Source: Marine Group I thaumarchaeote
Lineage (GTDB): Archaea; Thermoproteota; Nitrososphaeria; Nitrososphaerales; Nitrosopumilaceae
Length of the DNA: 41,316 nt
Direction: 5' to 3'
Assembly: GCA_013390375.1 (NCBI GenBank)
Contig: JACATA010000001.1
Location: 74,211 to 115,526 of the forward strand
Shown here: piece after piece, positions 1-8,666 of the stretch
How the letters are laid out: the number at the start of each line of letters is the position of its first letter
How positions within the stretch are numbered: position 1 is the first letter of the stretch
Position numbers and translations under genes: made by a program
The notes under the pieces: generated by a model
Told to the model about the DNA's origin: nothing
The model's database searches: none
The model's input: only the letters and a program-made list of their open reading frames with translations

Positions 1-825
1 TTACTATCATACATTCCACAAAACAATACTGAAGAGCCTTCAACTGTACAAAATGATGACGATCCAAACAGGCTGGATCATAATCTAATTAACATTCTTC
101 CTGATGACTCGTTAAAACCCTACGATATGAAAGAAATTATTCATTCAATAGTTGATAATCACAACTTTTTTGAGGTTCATGAATTATTTGCACAAAACAT
201 TATTGTTGGATTTGCTAGAATGCATGGAAAAACAGTTGGAATAGTTGCAAGTCAACCATTATTTCTTGCTGGCGCACTTGATATTGATTCCTCAAACAAA
301 GCTGCGCGCTTTATTAGATTTTGTGATTGTTATAATATTCCAATTGTTACCTTAGTTGATACTCCTGGCTACATGCCTGGAACAGACCAGGAACATAACG
401 GAATTATTCGCCATGGCAGCAAACTTTTGTACGCTTATTCCGAGGCAACAATTCCAAAGATTACTATTGTAATTGGAAAAGCATATGGTGGCGCTTACAT
501 TGCAATGGGTAGCAAGAATCTAAGAACAGACATTAACTATGCTTGGCCAACCGCACGAATTGCAGTTCTGGGTTCTGAAGGAGCTATAAATATTATGAAC
601 AGGAAAGAACTTGCCAGTTCAAAGGATCCTGAATCATTGAAAAAACAATTGATAGATGAGTTTACTGAAAAATTTGCCAACCCATATGTTGCCGCATCTA
701 ATGGAACAATTGATACAGTTATTGATCCTGCTGAAACAAGACCTATGATTATTAAAGCTCTTGAAATGCTTTCCAACAAGCGAGACAGTCAACTGCCTCG
801 AAAGCATGGCAATATGAATCTGTGA
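1..825 (+). CDS. pccB: Acyl-CoA (acetyl/propionyl-CoA) carboxylase carboxyltransferase subunit, 5' truncated by window edge
   Basis: This subunit transfers the carboxyl group from carboxy-biotin to acetyl- or propionyl-CoA. The frame is open from base 1, so only the C-terminal 274 residues are present. Recognisable crotonase-fold motifs are VTLVDTPGYMPGTDQE, with the typical oxyanion region, and IGKAYGGAYIAMGSKN, followed by AWPTARIAVLGSEGA. These are hallmarks of PccB/MmdA-type carboxyltransferases. The next two genes encode biotin carboxylase (4-nt gap) and the biotin carrier, so the complete three-subunit enzyme is an operon here. In Thaumarchaeota the enzyme is the CO2/bicarbonate-fixing carboxylase of the 3-hydroxypropionate/4-hydroxybutyrate cycle and acts on both acetyl- and propionyl-CoA; that role is inferred from lineage. 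The true start lies upstream of the window. Confidence 0.93.
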   Translation, partial: LLSYIPQNNTEEPSTVQNDDDPNRLDHNLINILPDDSLKPYDMKEIIHSIVDNHNFFEVHELFAQNIIVGFARMHGKTVGIVASQPLFLAGALDIDSSNKAARFIRFCDCYNIPIVTLVDTPGYMPGTDQEHNGIIRHGSKLLYAYSEATIPKITIVIGKAYGGAYIAMGSKNLRTDINYAWPTARIAVLGSEGAINIMNRKELASSKDPESLKKQLIDEFTEKFANPYVAASNGTIDTVIDPAETRPMIIKALEMLSNKRDSQLPRKHGNMNL

Positions 826-829
826 TGAT

Positions 830-2320
830 ATGATAAGTAAGGTACTAATTGCTAACCGTGGCGAAATCGCATTACGTGTAATTAAGACATGTAAAGCACT
901 TGGAATAAAGACTGTAGCTGTATATTCTGACGAAGACAGAAATTCTCTTCATGTAAAAAACGCTACAGAATCATATCATATAGGTGAGGCTGCTCCTGCT
1001 AAAAGCTACCTTAACCAAGAAAAAATTCTTGACGTGATTTTATCCTCTGGTGCTGATGCAGTTCATCCTGGTTATGGATTTTTATCAGAAAACTCAGAAT
1101 TTGCAGGTTTGTGCGAAAAAAACAAAGTTACATTCATTGGACCATCTGCTGCATCAATGGATCTTTGTGGTGATAAGCAGCAATGTAAGGCTGCAATGCT
1201 TAAGGCGAAAGTACCAACCGTGCCTGGAAGCCCAGATTTAGTAAAAGATGCTGATGAGGCAGAAAAAATTGCAAATGAAATTGGCTATCCTGTAATGCTA
1301 AAATCTGTTTATGGTGGTGGTGGTCGTGGCATTAGAATTGTAAACACTGATCAAGAATTACAAGGTGCATATGAAACAGTTACAGGAGAGTCAATTGCAG
1401 CAGTAGGAAAATCTGCAATTCTTGTAGAAAAATTCCTTGCACAAACTAGACATATTGAATACCAACTTGCCAGAGACAAGCATGGTAATACTGTTCATAT
1501 ATTTGAGAGAGAGTGTTCAATTCAAAGACGTAACCAGAAATTAATTGAACAAACTCCTTCACCAATAGTTGATCAAGAAACAAGAGATAGAATTGGAAAA
1601 CTAGTTGTAAATGCGGCAGAGGCAGTTGATTATACTAATCTTGGTACGGTAGAATTTCTCAGAGCAGACAATGGAGAATTTTACTTTCTAGAGATTAACG
1701 CTAGATTACAAGTTGAACATCCAATCACCGAATTTGTATCCGGATTAGACCTTGTGAAACTACAATTAGATATTGCAAACGGTGAGCCAATTCCATTCAA
1801 ACAATCTGATCTTAAAATGAATGGTTATGCAATTGAATGCAGAATTAATGCAGAAGATACATTCTTGGACTTTGCTCCATCAACAGGTCCAATACCAAAT
1901 GTTACTATCCCATCAGGTCCTGGCGTTAGATGTGATACCTATCTTTACCCGGGTTGTACCGTATCAGCATTTTATGATTCTCTTATGGCAAAGCTTGTCA
2001 CATGGGGGCAGACATTTGAAGAGTCAAGACTGAGAATGCTTAATGCATTAAATGATTTTTACATCCAGGGCGTTGAAACTTCAATTCCTCTTTACAAAAC
2101 AATTTTAGAAACGGAAGAATACAAAAATGGAGAACTCTCAACAAACTTTTTGAAAAGATTTGATATAATTGAGAGACTAAAAGAAGACATCAAAAAACAA
2201 AGAAAGGATAAACATCTTGCTGCAATTGCTGCAGCAGTGATGCATTCAACATTTTTTCAAAGCAGGGTGCAATCATCAACTACGAAGAATCCACGATGGA
2301 AGAGTCGAATGGATAGATAG
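830..2320 (+). CDS. accC: Biotin carboxylase subunit of acyl-CoA carboxylase
   Basis: ATP-dependent carboxylation of biotin on the carrier protein. The 496-residue protein starts with the family N-terminus MISKVLIANRGEIALRVIKT and contains the ATP-grasp glycine loop YGGGGRGIRIV, the RDKHGNTVHIFERECSIQRR segment and the active-site region FLEINARLQVEHPITE. It ends with a C-terminal biotin carboxylase domain (VRCDTYLYPGC). Its length is normal for a stand-alone AccC/PccA and shows no fused biotinyl domain; that domain is the next gene, 3 nt downstream. The ATG lies 4 nt after the carboxyltransferase stop with a GTGAT-like site just before it, suggesting translational coupling. The last ~45 residues are lysine/serine rich and not recognisable. 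Confidence 0.96.
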   Translation: MISKVLIANRGEIALRVIKTCKALGIKTVAVYSDEDRNSLHVKNATESYHIGEAAPAKSYLNQEKILDVILSSGADAVHPGYGFLSENSEFAGLCEKNKVTFIGPSAASMDLCGDKQQCKAAMLKAKVPTVPGSPDLVKDADEAEKIANEIGYPVMLKSVYGGGGRGIRIVNTDQELQGAYETVTGESIAAVGKSAILVEKFLAQTRHIEYQLARDKHGNTVHIFERECSIQRRNQKLIEQTPSPIVDQETRDRIGKLVVNAAEAVDYTNLGTVEFLRADNGEFYFLEINARLQVEHPITEFVSGLDLVKLQLDIANGEPIPFKQSDLKMNGYAIECRINAEDTFLDFAPSTGPIPNVTIPSGPGVRCDTYLYPGCTVSAFYDSLMAKLVTWGQTFEESRLRMLNALNDFYIQGVETSIPLYKTILETEEYKNGELSTNFLKRFDIIERLKEDIKKQRKDKHLAAIAAAVMHSTFFQSRVQSSTTKNPRWKSRMDR

Positions 2321-2323
2321 AAA

Positions 2324-2836
2324 ATGGAATTTAAACTTGAGGATATAGAGGAAACTTTCAATGGAGAAATTATTAATAAAATTTCAAATAATGAATATCT
2401 AATTAAGATTCAAGATAAAGAACACCACCTTCAAATTCTGAACATCAATTCTCGTGGAATGGAATTTTTACTGGATAATCATTTTCACAGTGTAAACTAT
2501 ATAGAAAATCAAACCGCAGAAATGAAAATTGTTGTTGACGGTGTGCCACTTACAGTCAACATGCATACGAAATTAGACGAGATTGTTTACAGGAATACAG
2601 GTGGTGCTGATACTGGTTCAACACAGATTAATCTGAGAAGTCAAATTCCTGGAAAAGTAGTTTCTATAGAAGTTAAAGTTGGTGATAAAGTCAAAAATGG
2701 TGATGTTGTGTGTGTTTTAGAGTCAATGAAGATGCAAGTCTCCGTCAAATCACACAAAGACGGTGAAGTAAAAAATCTAAAAATTAAGGAAGGAGACTCT
2801 GTTAACAAAAATGACATCTTGGCTGAAATTGAATAA
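2324..2836 (+). CDS. accB: Biotin carboxyl carrier protein (biotinyl domain protein)
   Basis: A 170-residue protein whose last ~70 residues form a biotinyl/lipoyl hammerhead domain. It contains LRSQIPGKVVSIEVKVGDKV and the biotinylation motif ESMKM, in which Lys136 is the expected attachment site. Residues 1-95 are a less conserved N-terminal domain, comparable to the BT-type region that tethers carrier domains to partner subunits in archaeal acyl-CoA carboxylases. It carries carboxybiotin between the biotin carboxylase and carboxyltransferase encoded just upstream. It starts 3 nt after the accC stop and is the last gene of the operon, which converges on the peroxiredoxin gene with a 2-nt gap. 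Confidence 0.94.
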   Translation: MEFKLEDIEETFNGEIINKISNNEYLIKIQDKEHHLQILNINSRGMEFLLDNHFHSVNYIENQTAEMKIVVDGVPLTVNMHTKLDEIVYRNTGGADTGSTQINLRSQIPGKVVSIEVKVGDKVKNGDVVCVLESMKMQVSVKSHKDGEVKNLKIKEGDSVNKNDILAEIE

Positions 2837-2838
2837 AA

Positions 2839-3312
2839 TTAATTTCCTTTCTTGAGAAAATCTATAATCTCTTGATAGTTTGGCTCTTTTAATGGATCTT
2901 CTGAAACCCACTTGTATACTATGGTACCATTTTCATCAATTATGAATACAGAGCGTTTTGCAAAATTATAGTCCTTTAGATGCAAAAGATCAGGCGCTAA
3001 AATATCATAACCTCTTATTGTTTTGCTGTTGTAATCACTAAGTATTGGAAAGTTAAAGTTATTTTTCTCAGCAAATGCTTTGTTTGCAAATGGACCATCA
3101 TTGCTAATTGCAACAATCTGTGCACCTAGATTTGAAATTTCATTCCACGAATCTCTAAAGGTGCATAGTTCGGTCTCACAAACCGGAGAACTAGCGGCAA
3201 CAATAAACGACAAAACCAATTTTTTATCCAAAAACTCACTCAATGTCCTCATTTTCAAATCAGGATCTGCAAGCTCAAAGTCAGGAGCAGAATCTCCAAC
3301 ATTCAAGACCAT
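2839..3312 (-). CDS. Peroxiredoxin (AhpC/TSA family, AhpE/Bcp-like)
   Basis: Thiol peroxidase of 157 residues that reduces hydrogen or organic peroxides. The thioredoxin-fold N-terminus (GDSAPDFELAD) is followed by SSPVCETELCTFRD. By comparison with the AhpE-type pattern, Cys45 is the likely peroxidatic cysteine, with Cys50 five residues on. A late SVFIIDENGTIVYKW strand is typical of the family. The position usually held by Thr before the peroxidatic cysteine is Ser/Pro here. The gene is monocistronic, faces away from the complex I operon and has its own TATA-like box 24 nt upstream of the ATG, so it is probably leaderless. The reducing partner cannot be told from the sequence. Confidence 0.9.
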   Translation of the reverse strand: MVLNVGDSAPDFELADPDLKMRTLSEFLDKKLVLSFIVAASSPVCETELCTFRDSWNEISNLGAQIVAISNDGPFANKAFAEKNNFNFPILSDYNSKTIRGYDILAPDLLHLKDYNFAKRSVFIIDENGTIVYKWVSEDPLKEPNYQEIIDFLKKGN

Positions 3313-3331
3313 ATATTAAATATTAAAATGC

Positions 3332-3339
3332 ATTATATC
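3332..3339 (-). promoter_or_regulatory. TATA box of the peroxiredoxin gene
   Basis: Read on the minus strand the element is TGATATAA. It is centred about 24 nt upstream of the ATG at 3312 and there is no Shine-Dalgarno in between, as expected for a leaderless archaeal transcript. Confidence 0.6.
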
Positions 3340-3396
3340 AATCATAAGGAACAAAGATTGAATTGACATTTTTCGATCGTTAATAATCTAAATAGA

Positions 3397-3404
3397 TTTT
3401 TATA
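3397..3404 (+). promoter_or_regulatory. TATA box of the complex I operon
   Basis: TTTTTATA is centred 28 nt before the TTG start of nuoA. This predicts initiation at or next to the start codon (leaderless mRNA) and supports the TTG as the true start. Confidence 0.65.
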
Positions 3405-3428
3405 TTCTCCAACGAGACTCAAGCTACT

Positions 3429-3803
3429 TTGGTAGGCGAAACCGTTGCAGGTTATAGCAATGTATTGTTTATGTTTGGCTTTGCGGTACTTGCTTTGGCT
3501 CCAGCCCTTGTCATATCTAGGATGATTTCACCACGTACAAAAAGTAACCCAGTCAAATTCTTGCCTATGGAATGTGGTCAGGTACCTTCAGGGGCAGGAC
3601 GTACTCATTTCATGATGCAATACTACGCCTATATCCTAATGTTTGTTATATTCGATGTAATGGCTATCTTCTTGTACGCATGGGGTAGCACATTATTAGA
3701 TCTACCAAAGACGGCTACGCTCCCAATACTTGCATTCTTGGCTATAATGTTTGCCGCAATGGCATTTGCACTTTATCAAACAAAGAGGAAGAACATATGG
3801 TAG
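3429..3803 (+). CDS. nuoA: Complex I subunit A
   Basis: Small membrane subunit of the NADH-quinone oxidoreductase family (124 residues, three predicted membrane helices). It has the family loop PVKFLPMECGQVPSGAGRTHFMM-type region, in which Cys-Gly follows the conserved Glu, and the second helix YYAYILMFVIFDVMAIFLYAW. No ATG is available between the upstream in-frame stop at 3393 and the conserved region. The TTG at 3429 is therefore the start, and a TATA box at the right distance supports it. It is the first gene of an eleven-gene operon and overlaps nuoB by 7 nt. It helps form the quinone-site loop at the junction of the peripheral and membrane arms. Confidence 0.92.
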   Translation: MVGETVAGYSNVLFMFGFAVLALAPALVISRMISPRTKSNPVKFLPMECGQVPSGAGRTHFMMQYYAYILMFVIFDVMAIFLYAWGSTLLDLPKTATLPILAFLAIMFAAMAFALYQTKRKNIW

Positions 3804-4354
3804 ACGACCTTGTAATCCCAAAAAAGTCTGGTGGATTGACCATGATAGATAAAATCAATACTCATAATGTTAATGTCTTTGTTGGAAAATTAGGCGATAT
3901 ACTTTACAAAGTGGTTGATAAGCCGTTGGGAATGGCTATCAACTGGGGACGTTTATGGTCATTATGGCCTGTTCATATCGAGACTGCATGCTGTAGTGTG
4001 GAGTTTGGTGCTGCATCAGGTCCAAGATATGATGTGGAACGGTTTGGTATTATAGAGGCTTTTGGAAGTTTAAGACAATGTGATCTTGTGGTTGTGCAGG
4101 GTACAATTACTAGAAAGATGGCGCCAAGACTTCGTTTGGTATATGATCAGATGCCTGAACCAAAATATGTTATTGCAATGGGCGCATGTGCTATCACTGG
4201 AGGATTATATTTTGATTCATACAATGTACTACCTGGAATAGACGGCATACTGCCTGTAGATGTTTATGTACCTGGGTGTCCTCCAAGACCTGAAACTCTA
4301 ATTCAGGGCTGTATATTACTTCAAGAGAAAATTAAACGAATGAAACCAAGGTAA
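3797..4354 (+). CDS. nuoB: Complex I subunit B, N2 iron-sulfur cluster subunit
   Basis: Carries the terminal 4Fe-4S cluster N2 that passes electrons to quinone. The 185-residue protein has all four ligands: adjacent Cys65-Cys66 in ETACCSVEFG, Cys131 in MGACAITGG and Cys161 in VPGCPPRPE. The ATG at 3797 overlaps the end of nuoA by 7 nt. A second in-frame ATG at 3842, nearer to the conserved core, is an alternative start that would remove 15 residues. The gene abuts nuoC. Confidence 0.95.
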   Translation: MVDDLVIPKKSGGLTMIDKINTHNVNVFVGKLGDILYKVVDKPLGMAINWGRLWSLWPVHIETACCSVEFGAASGPRYDVERFGIIEAFGSLRQCDLVVVQGTITRKMAPRLRLVYDQMPEPKYVIAMGACAITGGLYFDSYNVLPGIDGILPVDVYVPGCPPRPETLIQGCILLQEKIKRMKPR

Positions 4355-4363
4355 GTGACCAAT

Positions 4364-4906
4364 ATGAGTTCTGCCGATAGTACAGAGATTGTGAAGACCG
4401 ATGACTCATCACTTACTTCTGATCTTGATAAATCATTATCTGATTCAATCTCAAAAAAGTTTTCAAACGTAGAAATTGCCTATGTAAAACCGGACAGAAT
4501 TCGCGTAAATGTAAAAAAAGAAGAAATTATTGCTGTTGCATCTTTTATTCGTGACGAACTTCATTTTGATCACGCCGAGTCAGTAGGTGGAGTTGATTAT
4601 CCAGAAGACAAACAAATTGAGGTGGTGTACCATTTGGGTTCCTATACTGATCCATCACTTAGTAAACACATTCTTGCTTTAGCTACACGAGCACCACGTG
4701 AAGACGTTCCACGTCCTGGTAACGATAGTACAATACTACCAAGTTTGCGAGATATTTTTCCAAGCGTTTCATTTCATGAAAGAGAATGTTTTGAGATGCT
4801 GGGAGTTTATTTTGATGGTCATCCAGATAATAGACGACTGTTATTACCAGAAGACTGGGCAGACATACCACCACTCAGAAAAGACTTTAGAATTAAGGGC
4901 AGATAA
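4364..4906 (+). CDS. nuoC: Complex I subunit C (30 kDa-type)
   Basis: Peripheral-arm subunit that packs against NuoD. About 60 poorly conserved N-terminal residues precede a domain with the family pattern DHAESVGGVDYPE, EVVYHLGSY and the signature region FHERECFEMLGVYFDGHPDNRR, ending LPEDW...PLRKDF. I prefer the ATG at 4364 because GTGA lies 5 nt before it. The alternative is GTG at 4355, directly abutting the nuoB stop, which adds three residues. NuoC and NuoD are separate here, not fused as in some bacteria. The gap to nuoD is 3 nt. Confidence 0.92.
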   Translation: MSSADSTEIVKTDDSSLTSDLDKSLSDSISKKFSNVEIAYVKPDRIRVNVKKEEIIAVASFIRDELHFDHAESVGGVDYPEDKQIEVVYHLGSYTDPSLSKHILALATRAPREDVPRPGNDSTILPSLRDIFPSVSFHERECFEMLGVYFDGHPDNRRLLLPEDWADIPPLRKDFRIKGR

Positions 4907-4909
4907 AAA

Positions 4910-6064
4910 ATGAGCAGTCATGTATATCCAAAGGAAAAAGAAATTTTTCCTGGTCTTCAGCTAGAAAAAGTTGATGATCGAATAATGACTCTTAATGTTG
5001 GTCCTCAACATCCGGGTTCCGGTCATATGCGAATCATCCTCAAAGTTGACGGAGATTATATTGTTCACTGTGATCCAGATCCCGGTTATGTACATAGAGG
5101 AGAAGAAAAGATGGCTGAATATAGAAATTATATAACAAACATTCCTCACCTAGAAAGACCAGTTATTCACGATTCATGCAACATTCTCTATCCATACTGT
5201 CTTGGGGTTGAAGAATTACTTGGATTAGAGGTTCCAGAACGAGCCAAGTACCTCAGGGTAATCGCAGCTGAGCTCAACCGATGTGTATATACACAATATT
5301 GGCTTGCTATCTATGGTATTTTCCTTGGTCATTCTACAATGTTCATGTGGCCTATGGGAGACCGCGAACTTGTGATTGATCTATTAGATAAGATGACAGG
5401 AGCACGTGTTACCCATGCGTACTTTGTTCCTGGTGGAGTCAGAAATGATCTTCCTCCCAACTTTGAGGATGTATGTTTGAGACAAGTAAACTATTTTGAG
5501 AAAAGGCTTAAAGAATATGCTGATATTTTTTACGACAATCCAATTCTAATTTCAAGAACTAAAGATACGGGTATTTTGTCAAGAGAAGATGCCATTAAAC
5601 TTGGCACAACCGGTTCTGTTTTGCGTGCAAGCGGTGTGGACTTTGACATTAGGAAGAAGGAACCATATGATGTTTACGAAGAATTGGATTTTCAAACTAA
5701 CGTGCTTAAAGAAGGAGACTCTTACGCCCGTTCTAAGATTCCTTGGCTTGACATGTTCGAAAGTTGTAGAATAATTAGAGATGCACTGAAAAAGATGCCA
5801 AAGTCTGGCTCTGTCAGAGTAAAACTAAAACCAAATCCAAAAGGCGGAGATACTGAGGTTTATCGTAGAGTTGAATCAGGTAGGGGCTCACTTGGAATGC
5901 ACATTATTTCACGTGGCAAGCCACAGCCATACAGATTGAAGATTAGTGTTGGTTCATTTAGAAATTTGATTGCTATGCCACATCTACTTACGGGCGAAAT
6001 GCTTGGAAATATGCCAGCTGTTTACTGGAGTTTAAACTATTGGCCAGTGGAGGCAGATAGGTAA
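4910..6064 (+). CDS. nuoD: Complex I subunit D (49 kDa-type)
   Basis: Forms the quinone-binding pocket together with NuoB and is related to the large subunit of NiFe hydrogenases. Family motifs in the 384-residue protein include NVGPQHPGSGHMRIILKVDG, DPDPGYVHRGEEK, the HDSCNILYPYCLGVEELLG segment and TGSVLRASGVDFDIRK. The C-terminus has ISVGSFRNL...LLTGEMLGNMPAVYWSLNYW. The hydrogenase-type nickel cysteines are absent, as expected for complex I. It starts 3 nt after nuoC and its stop codon directly adjoins the nuoH ATG. Confidence 0.96.
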   Translation: MSSHVYPKEKEIFPGLQLEKVDDRIMTLNVGPQHPGSGHMRIILKVDGDYIVHCDPDPGYVHRGEEKMAEYRNYITNIPHLERPVIHDSCNILYPYCLGVEELLGLEVPERAKYLRVIAAELNRCVYTQYWLAIYGIFLGHSTMFMWPMGDRELVIDLLDKMTGARVTHAYFVPGGVRNDLPPNFEDVCLRQVNYFEKRLKEYADIFYDNPILISRTKDTGILSREDAIKLGTTGSVLRASGVDFDIRKKEPYDVYEELDFQTNVLKEGDSYARSKIPWLDMFESCRIIRDALKKMPKSGSVRVKLKPNPKGGDTEVYRRVESGRGSLGMHIISRGKPQPYRLKISVGSFRNLIAMPHLLTGEMLGNMPAVYWSLNYWPVEADR

Positions 6065-7375
6065 ATGTCAGTAATTGCACCCAAGTTTAGACTTGGTTAC
6101 CTGATCAAAGGAATTACCGACAACATCTTTTGGATTATTGTTTTAATGACTCTGATTGGCATTCCAGTCGTTCAGATAGTTCTGATCTACATAGATTTTC
6201 CCGTAATTGATGGAGAAATTTGGAATCCATTTAGGGTATTTGATGCCATGACGCACCCAGAAAGAGCATTGCCACTTGTAAAAAATTTCATGCAAACTGA
6301 TCTTTTCAAAATTGTGGCATTTCCCGGATTTGGATTTGCAGCCTTGATTGCAGCCGCAGTTATATTTGTAGAAAGAAAGATGTTGGCAAAACTACAGCTA
6401 AGAGTAGGACCATTTTACTGTGGAAAAGTTGAGGGCATCCTACAACTAATGGGCGATGGTTTAAAATTAATTTCCAAGGAAATAATAATTCCAGCAAAAG
6501 CTGACAAGCCAATTTTCTGGGCAGTCCCTGTTCTGTTTGCCGCAACCGCAGGTGCATTTGTTGCCCTGATACCTGTTGCACCTGGATGGGTTGTAGCTGA
6601 CATTGATTTGGGCTTGTTAGCTGTGTTTGCCGTAATAGGGTTTTTCCCAATAATTACCGTTTTAGCAGGATGGTCTTCTAATAGCAAATTCCCGTTTATT
6701 GGCGGCATTAGAGCCCTTTACCAAATGGTTTCATTTGAAATTCCGTTAATTCTCTCACTTTTGGGTATTGTAATGCTAACGGGAACTCTTAATTTATCTG
6801 AGATTGTCGAGAGTCAGGTCAACTTTCCATGGATCATTTTCATGCCGATTGGGGCAATTGTATTTTTCATTTGTATACTTGCTGAACTTGAAAGGATTCC
6901 ATTTGATCTGCCTGAAGCAGAAAGTGAAATTGTGGCAGGCTGGTTGACTGAATTATCTGGAATGATGTACGGTCTTGTTCAGCTAGGTTCTTATCTCAAG
7001 CTTTACGCCTTTGCAGGACTTTTTGTTGTATTGTTTCTAGGTGGATGGAATGGTCCTTGGGTTTTTCCAATCGAACCAATTGCAGAGGTCATCACCGATG
7101 GTATTGTTATAATGCCAGACGCTCTTGTTATAAAAGATATTCCAGGTCTGCCATTGTTCGCAGGGGAGATGATAAACGGAACAATTTGGTTTGTTCTCAA
7201 AACAGCTGCAGTAATCTTTTTCATACTTCTTCCAAGGGGAGTTTTTCCACGTGTTAGAATTGATTTGCTGTTAAAAATTGGCTGGTACAAGTTAATTGTG
7301 CTAGCTTTTGTTAACATCTTCATTGCCTTAGCTTTGGTGTACAGTGGCATTATAGGACCAGGAGGTATAATGTAA
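6065..7375 (+). CDS. nuoH: Complex I subunit H
   Basis: Membrane subunit that lines the quinone channel and links the peripheral arm to the proton-pumping arm. The 436-residue protein has the NuoH landmarks ERKMLAKLQLRVGPFYCGK, GLKLISKEIIIPAKAD and LAELERIPFDLPEAESEIVAG. It is longer than a typical bacterial NuoH (about 325 residues). The extra length is an N-terminal extension of roughly 80 residues and an insertion around residues 325-375 between the last helices. The C-terminal helix follows RGVFPRVRIDLLLKIGW. The stop overlaps the nuoI start by 1 nt (TAATG). Confidence 0.95.
   Translation: MSVIAPKFRLGYLIKGITDNIFWIIVLMTLIGIPVVQIVLIYIDFPVIDGEIWNPFRVFDAMTHPERALPLVKNFMQTDLFKIVAFPGFGFAALIAAAVIFVERKMLAKLQLRVGPFYCGKVEGILQLMGDGLKLISKEIIIPAKADKPIFWAVPVLFAATAGAFVALIPVAPGWVVADIDLGLLAVFAVIGFFPIITVLAGWSSNSKFPFIGGIRALYQMVSFEIPLILSLLGIVMLTGTLNLSEIVESQVNFPWIIFMPIGAIVFFICILAELERIPFDLPEAESEIVAGWLTELSGMMYGLVQLGSYLKLYAFAGLFVVLFLGGWNGPWVFPIEPIAEVITDGIVIMPDALVIKDIPGLPLFAGEMINGTIWFVLKTAAVIFFILLPRGVFPRVRIDLLLKIGWYKLIVLAFVNIFIALALVYSGIIGPGGIM
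7361..7366 (+). promoter_or_regulatory. Ribosome binding site for nuoI
   Basis: GGAGGT, a strong Shine-Dalgarno match, lies 8 nt before the nuoI ATG and inside the end of nuoH. This internal operon gene uses leadered initiation, unlike the operon's first gene. Confidence 0.7.
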
Positions 7376-7872
7376 TGGGAACTGCATCTGGAATAATTAA
7401 AGCACTTAACTCTGGCATTAAACATATTGCAACTAAGCGATTTACATTTAGATATCCAGAGCAGAAACTAAAGTTTGTAGGAGATGGTTATCAGTATGAT
7501 CCTGATAGCGGTGTAGGTATAGCTGGCTACAAAGGACGCCATATACTTTTTCATGACAAATGTACAGGGTGCCAGCTTTGTGCTATTGCTTGCGAAGATA
7601 TTGCAGAAGCTATTGCAATGGTCAAAGTTCCTGAACAATGGAAACATAACAAAAAGGCAATAATGCCTCAGATCGATTATGGTAAGTGTGTGTTTTGCGG
7701 ACTGTGTGTTGACGCATGTCCTTTCTATGCCCTGTACATGACAAATGACTATGAGCTGTCTTCATTTACCAAAGAAGCCCTAATCTATACTCCTGCACAG
7801 CTACAAGTAAAGCCAAAAGTTGACCAAGACGTAGAAATTCAGATTGATGAAAAGGGCGCTAATCATGGTTGA
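7375..7872 (+). CDS. nuoI: Complex I subunit I, 2x[4Fe-4S] protein
   Basis: Ferredoxin-like subunit of 165 residues that carries clusters N6a and N6b and feeds electrons to NuoB. The first Cys set is Cys63, 66, 69 and 73 (CTGCQLCAIACED) and the second is Cys105, 108, 111 and 115 (CVFCGLCVDACPF). In the first set the usual Pro after the fourth Cys is Glu, a common feature of NuoI. A strong Shine-Dalgarno precedes the ATG. The stop lies 8 nt inside nuoJ. Because no NuoE, F or G is present in this operon, NuoI is probably the most distal redox subunit and the likely docking site for the electron donor (inference). Confidence 0.95.
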   Translation: MGTASGIIKALNSGIKHIATKRFTFRYPEQKLKFVGDGYQYDPDSGVGIAGYKGRHILFHDKCTGCQLCAIACEDIAEAIAMVKVPEQWKHNKKAIMPQIDYGKCVFCGLCVDACPFYALYMTNDYELSSFTKEALIYTPAQLQVKPKVDQDVEIQIDEKGANHG

Positions 7873-8380
7873 CGCACTTTTCCTTGGAATTGCAGTTTTA
7901 ACTATAGTTTCTGCAATAGCAGCACTTGAGATGCGCTCACTAATTTATGGTGGCTTAGCTTTAATGGGAACATTAGGCGGCATTGCAGGCTTTTTCATTC
8001 TGTTAGATTCACCGTTTGTAGCATTGTTCCAGATTGCTGTGTATGTAGGTTCCATTGCTGTACTGATTTTGTTTGTTATTATGCTGGTAAAGAGCGAATT
8101 AATCTTTCAGAAGAAAGAGGATCCAAAACGAAGGTATGCGGGAATAGCTCTTATGCTGATACTAATGATCTGCTTAGGAGCTGTAATATTCAATTCAGGC
8201 CTATCCTCCATAACCACTGAAGAGCCACCAGTGGACTACAAAGAGATTGGTGAGGACTTTTTGATATATTATTGGCCGGCGCTTATTGCTATGGCGCTTG
8301 TATTGGCTGGTTCAATTACTGGTGCCTTGATCTTGGCACGAAGACAGGATGCGGTAGAAGATGAGCAACGAACTGATTGA
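7865..8380 (+). CDS. nuoJ: Complex I subunit J
   Basis: Membrane subunit with five predicted helices. The family signature region is FVALFQIAVYVGSIAVLILFV, including the pi-bulge helix, followed by IMLVKSEL. I choose the ATG at 7865 (MVDALFLG), which overlaps nuoI by 8 nt and gives 171 residues. An in-frame ATG at 7844 would add seven polar residues before the first helix. The 3' end overlaps nuoK by 20 nt. Confidence 0.9.
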   Translation: MVDALFLGIAVLTIVSAIAALEMRSLIYGGLALMGTLGGIAGFFILLDSPFVALFQIAVYVGSIAVLILFVIMLVKSELIFQKKEDPKRRYAGIALMLILMICLGAVIFNSGLSSITTEEPPVDYKEIGEDFLIYYWPALIAMALVLAGSITGALILARRQDAVEDEQRTD

Positions 8381-8666
8381 TTTTGTAATTGTTTCCGTTG
8401 CCCTTTTGGCAATCGGTATTTATGGTTTATCAGTAAAACGAAATTTCATTCGAATGTTGTTTGCGGTTGAAATTGTCATAAATGCAGCTAACCTAAATCT
8501 AGTTGCATTTGCAAGATTTTTACCGCACAGTGGTGGGCAAACATTTGCATTATTTTCTATTGCAATAGCGGCTGCAGAAGTTGCAGTTGGACTTGCACTT
8601 ATCATTGTAGCATACAGAATGTACAAGAACATCGATGTAGCTGACTTCAGGAGCTTGAAAGGCTAA
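8361..8666 (+). CDS. nuoK: Complex I subunit K
   Basis: Small 101-residue MrpC-like membrane subunit with three helices. It carries the conserved buried glutamates that form part of the central proton path, in MLFAVEIVINAANLNLVAF (first) and AIAAAEVAVGLALIIV (second). Its length is that of the family. It overlaps nuoJ by 20 nt and nuoM by 1 nt (TAATG). Confidence 0.93.
   Translation: MSNELIDFVIVSVALLAIGIYGLSVKRNFIRMLFAVEIVINAANLNLVAFARFLPHSGGQTFALFSIAIAAAEVAVGLALIIVAYRMYKNIDVADFRSLKG

Noticed and set aside
6360-6708. Minus-strand open frames within nuoH and similar long antisense frames in the other nuo genes
   Set aside because: They mirror the codon bias of the membrane-protein genes, lack start signals and have no recognisable domains.
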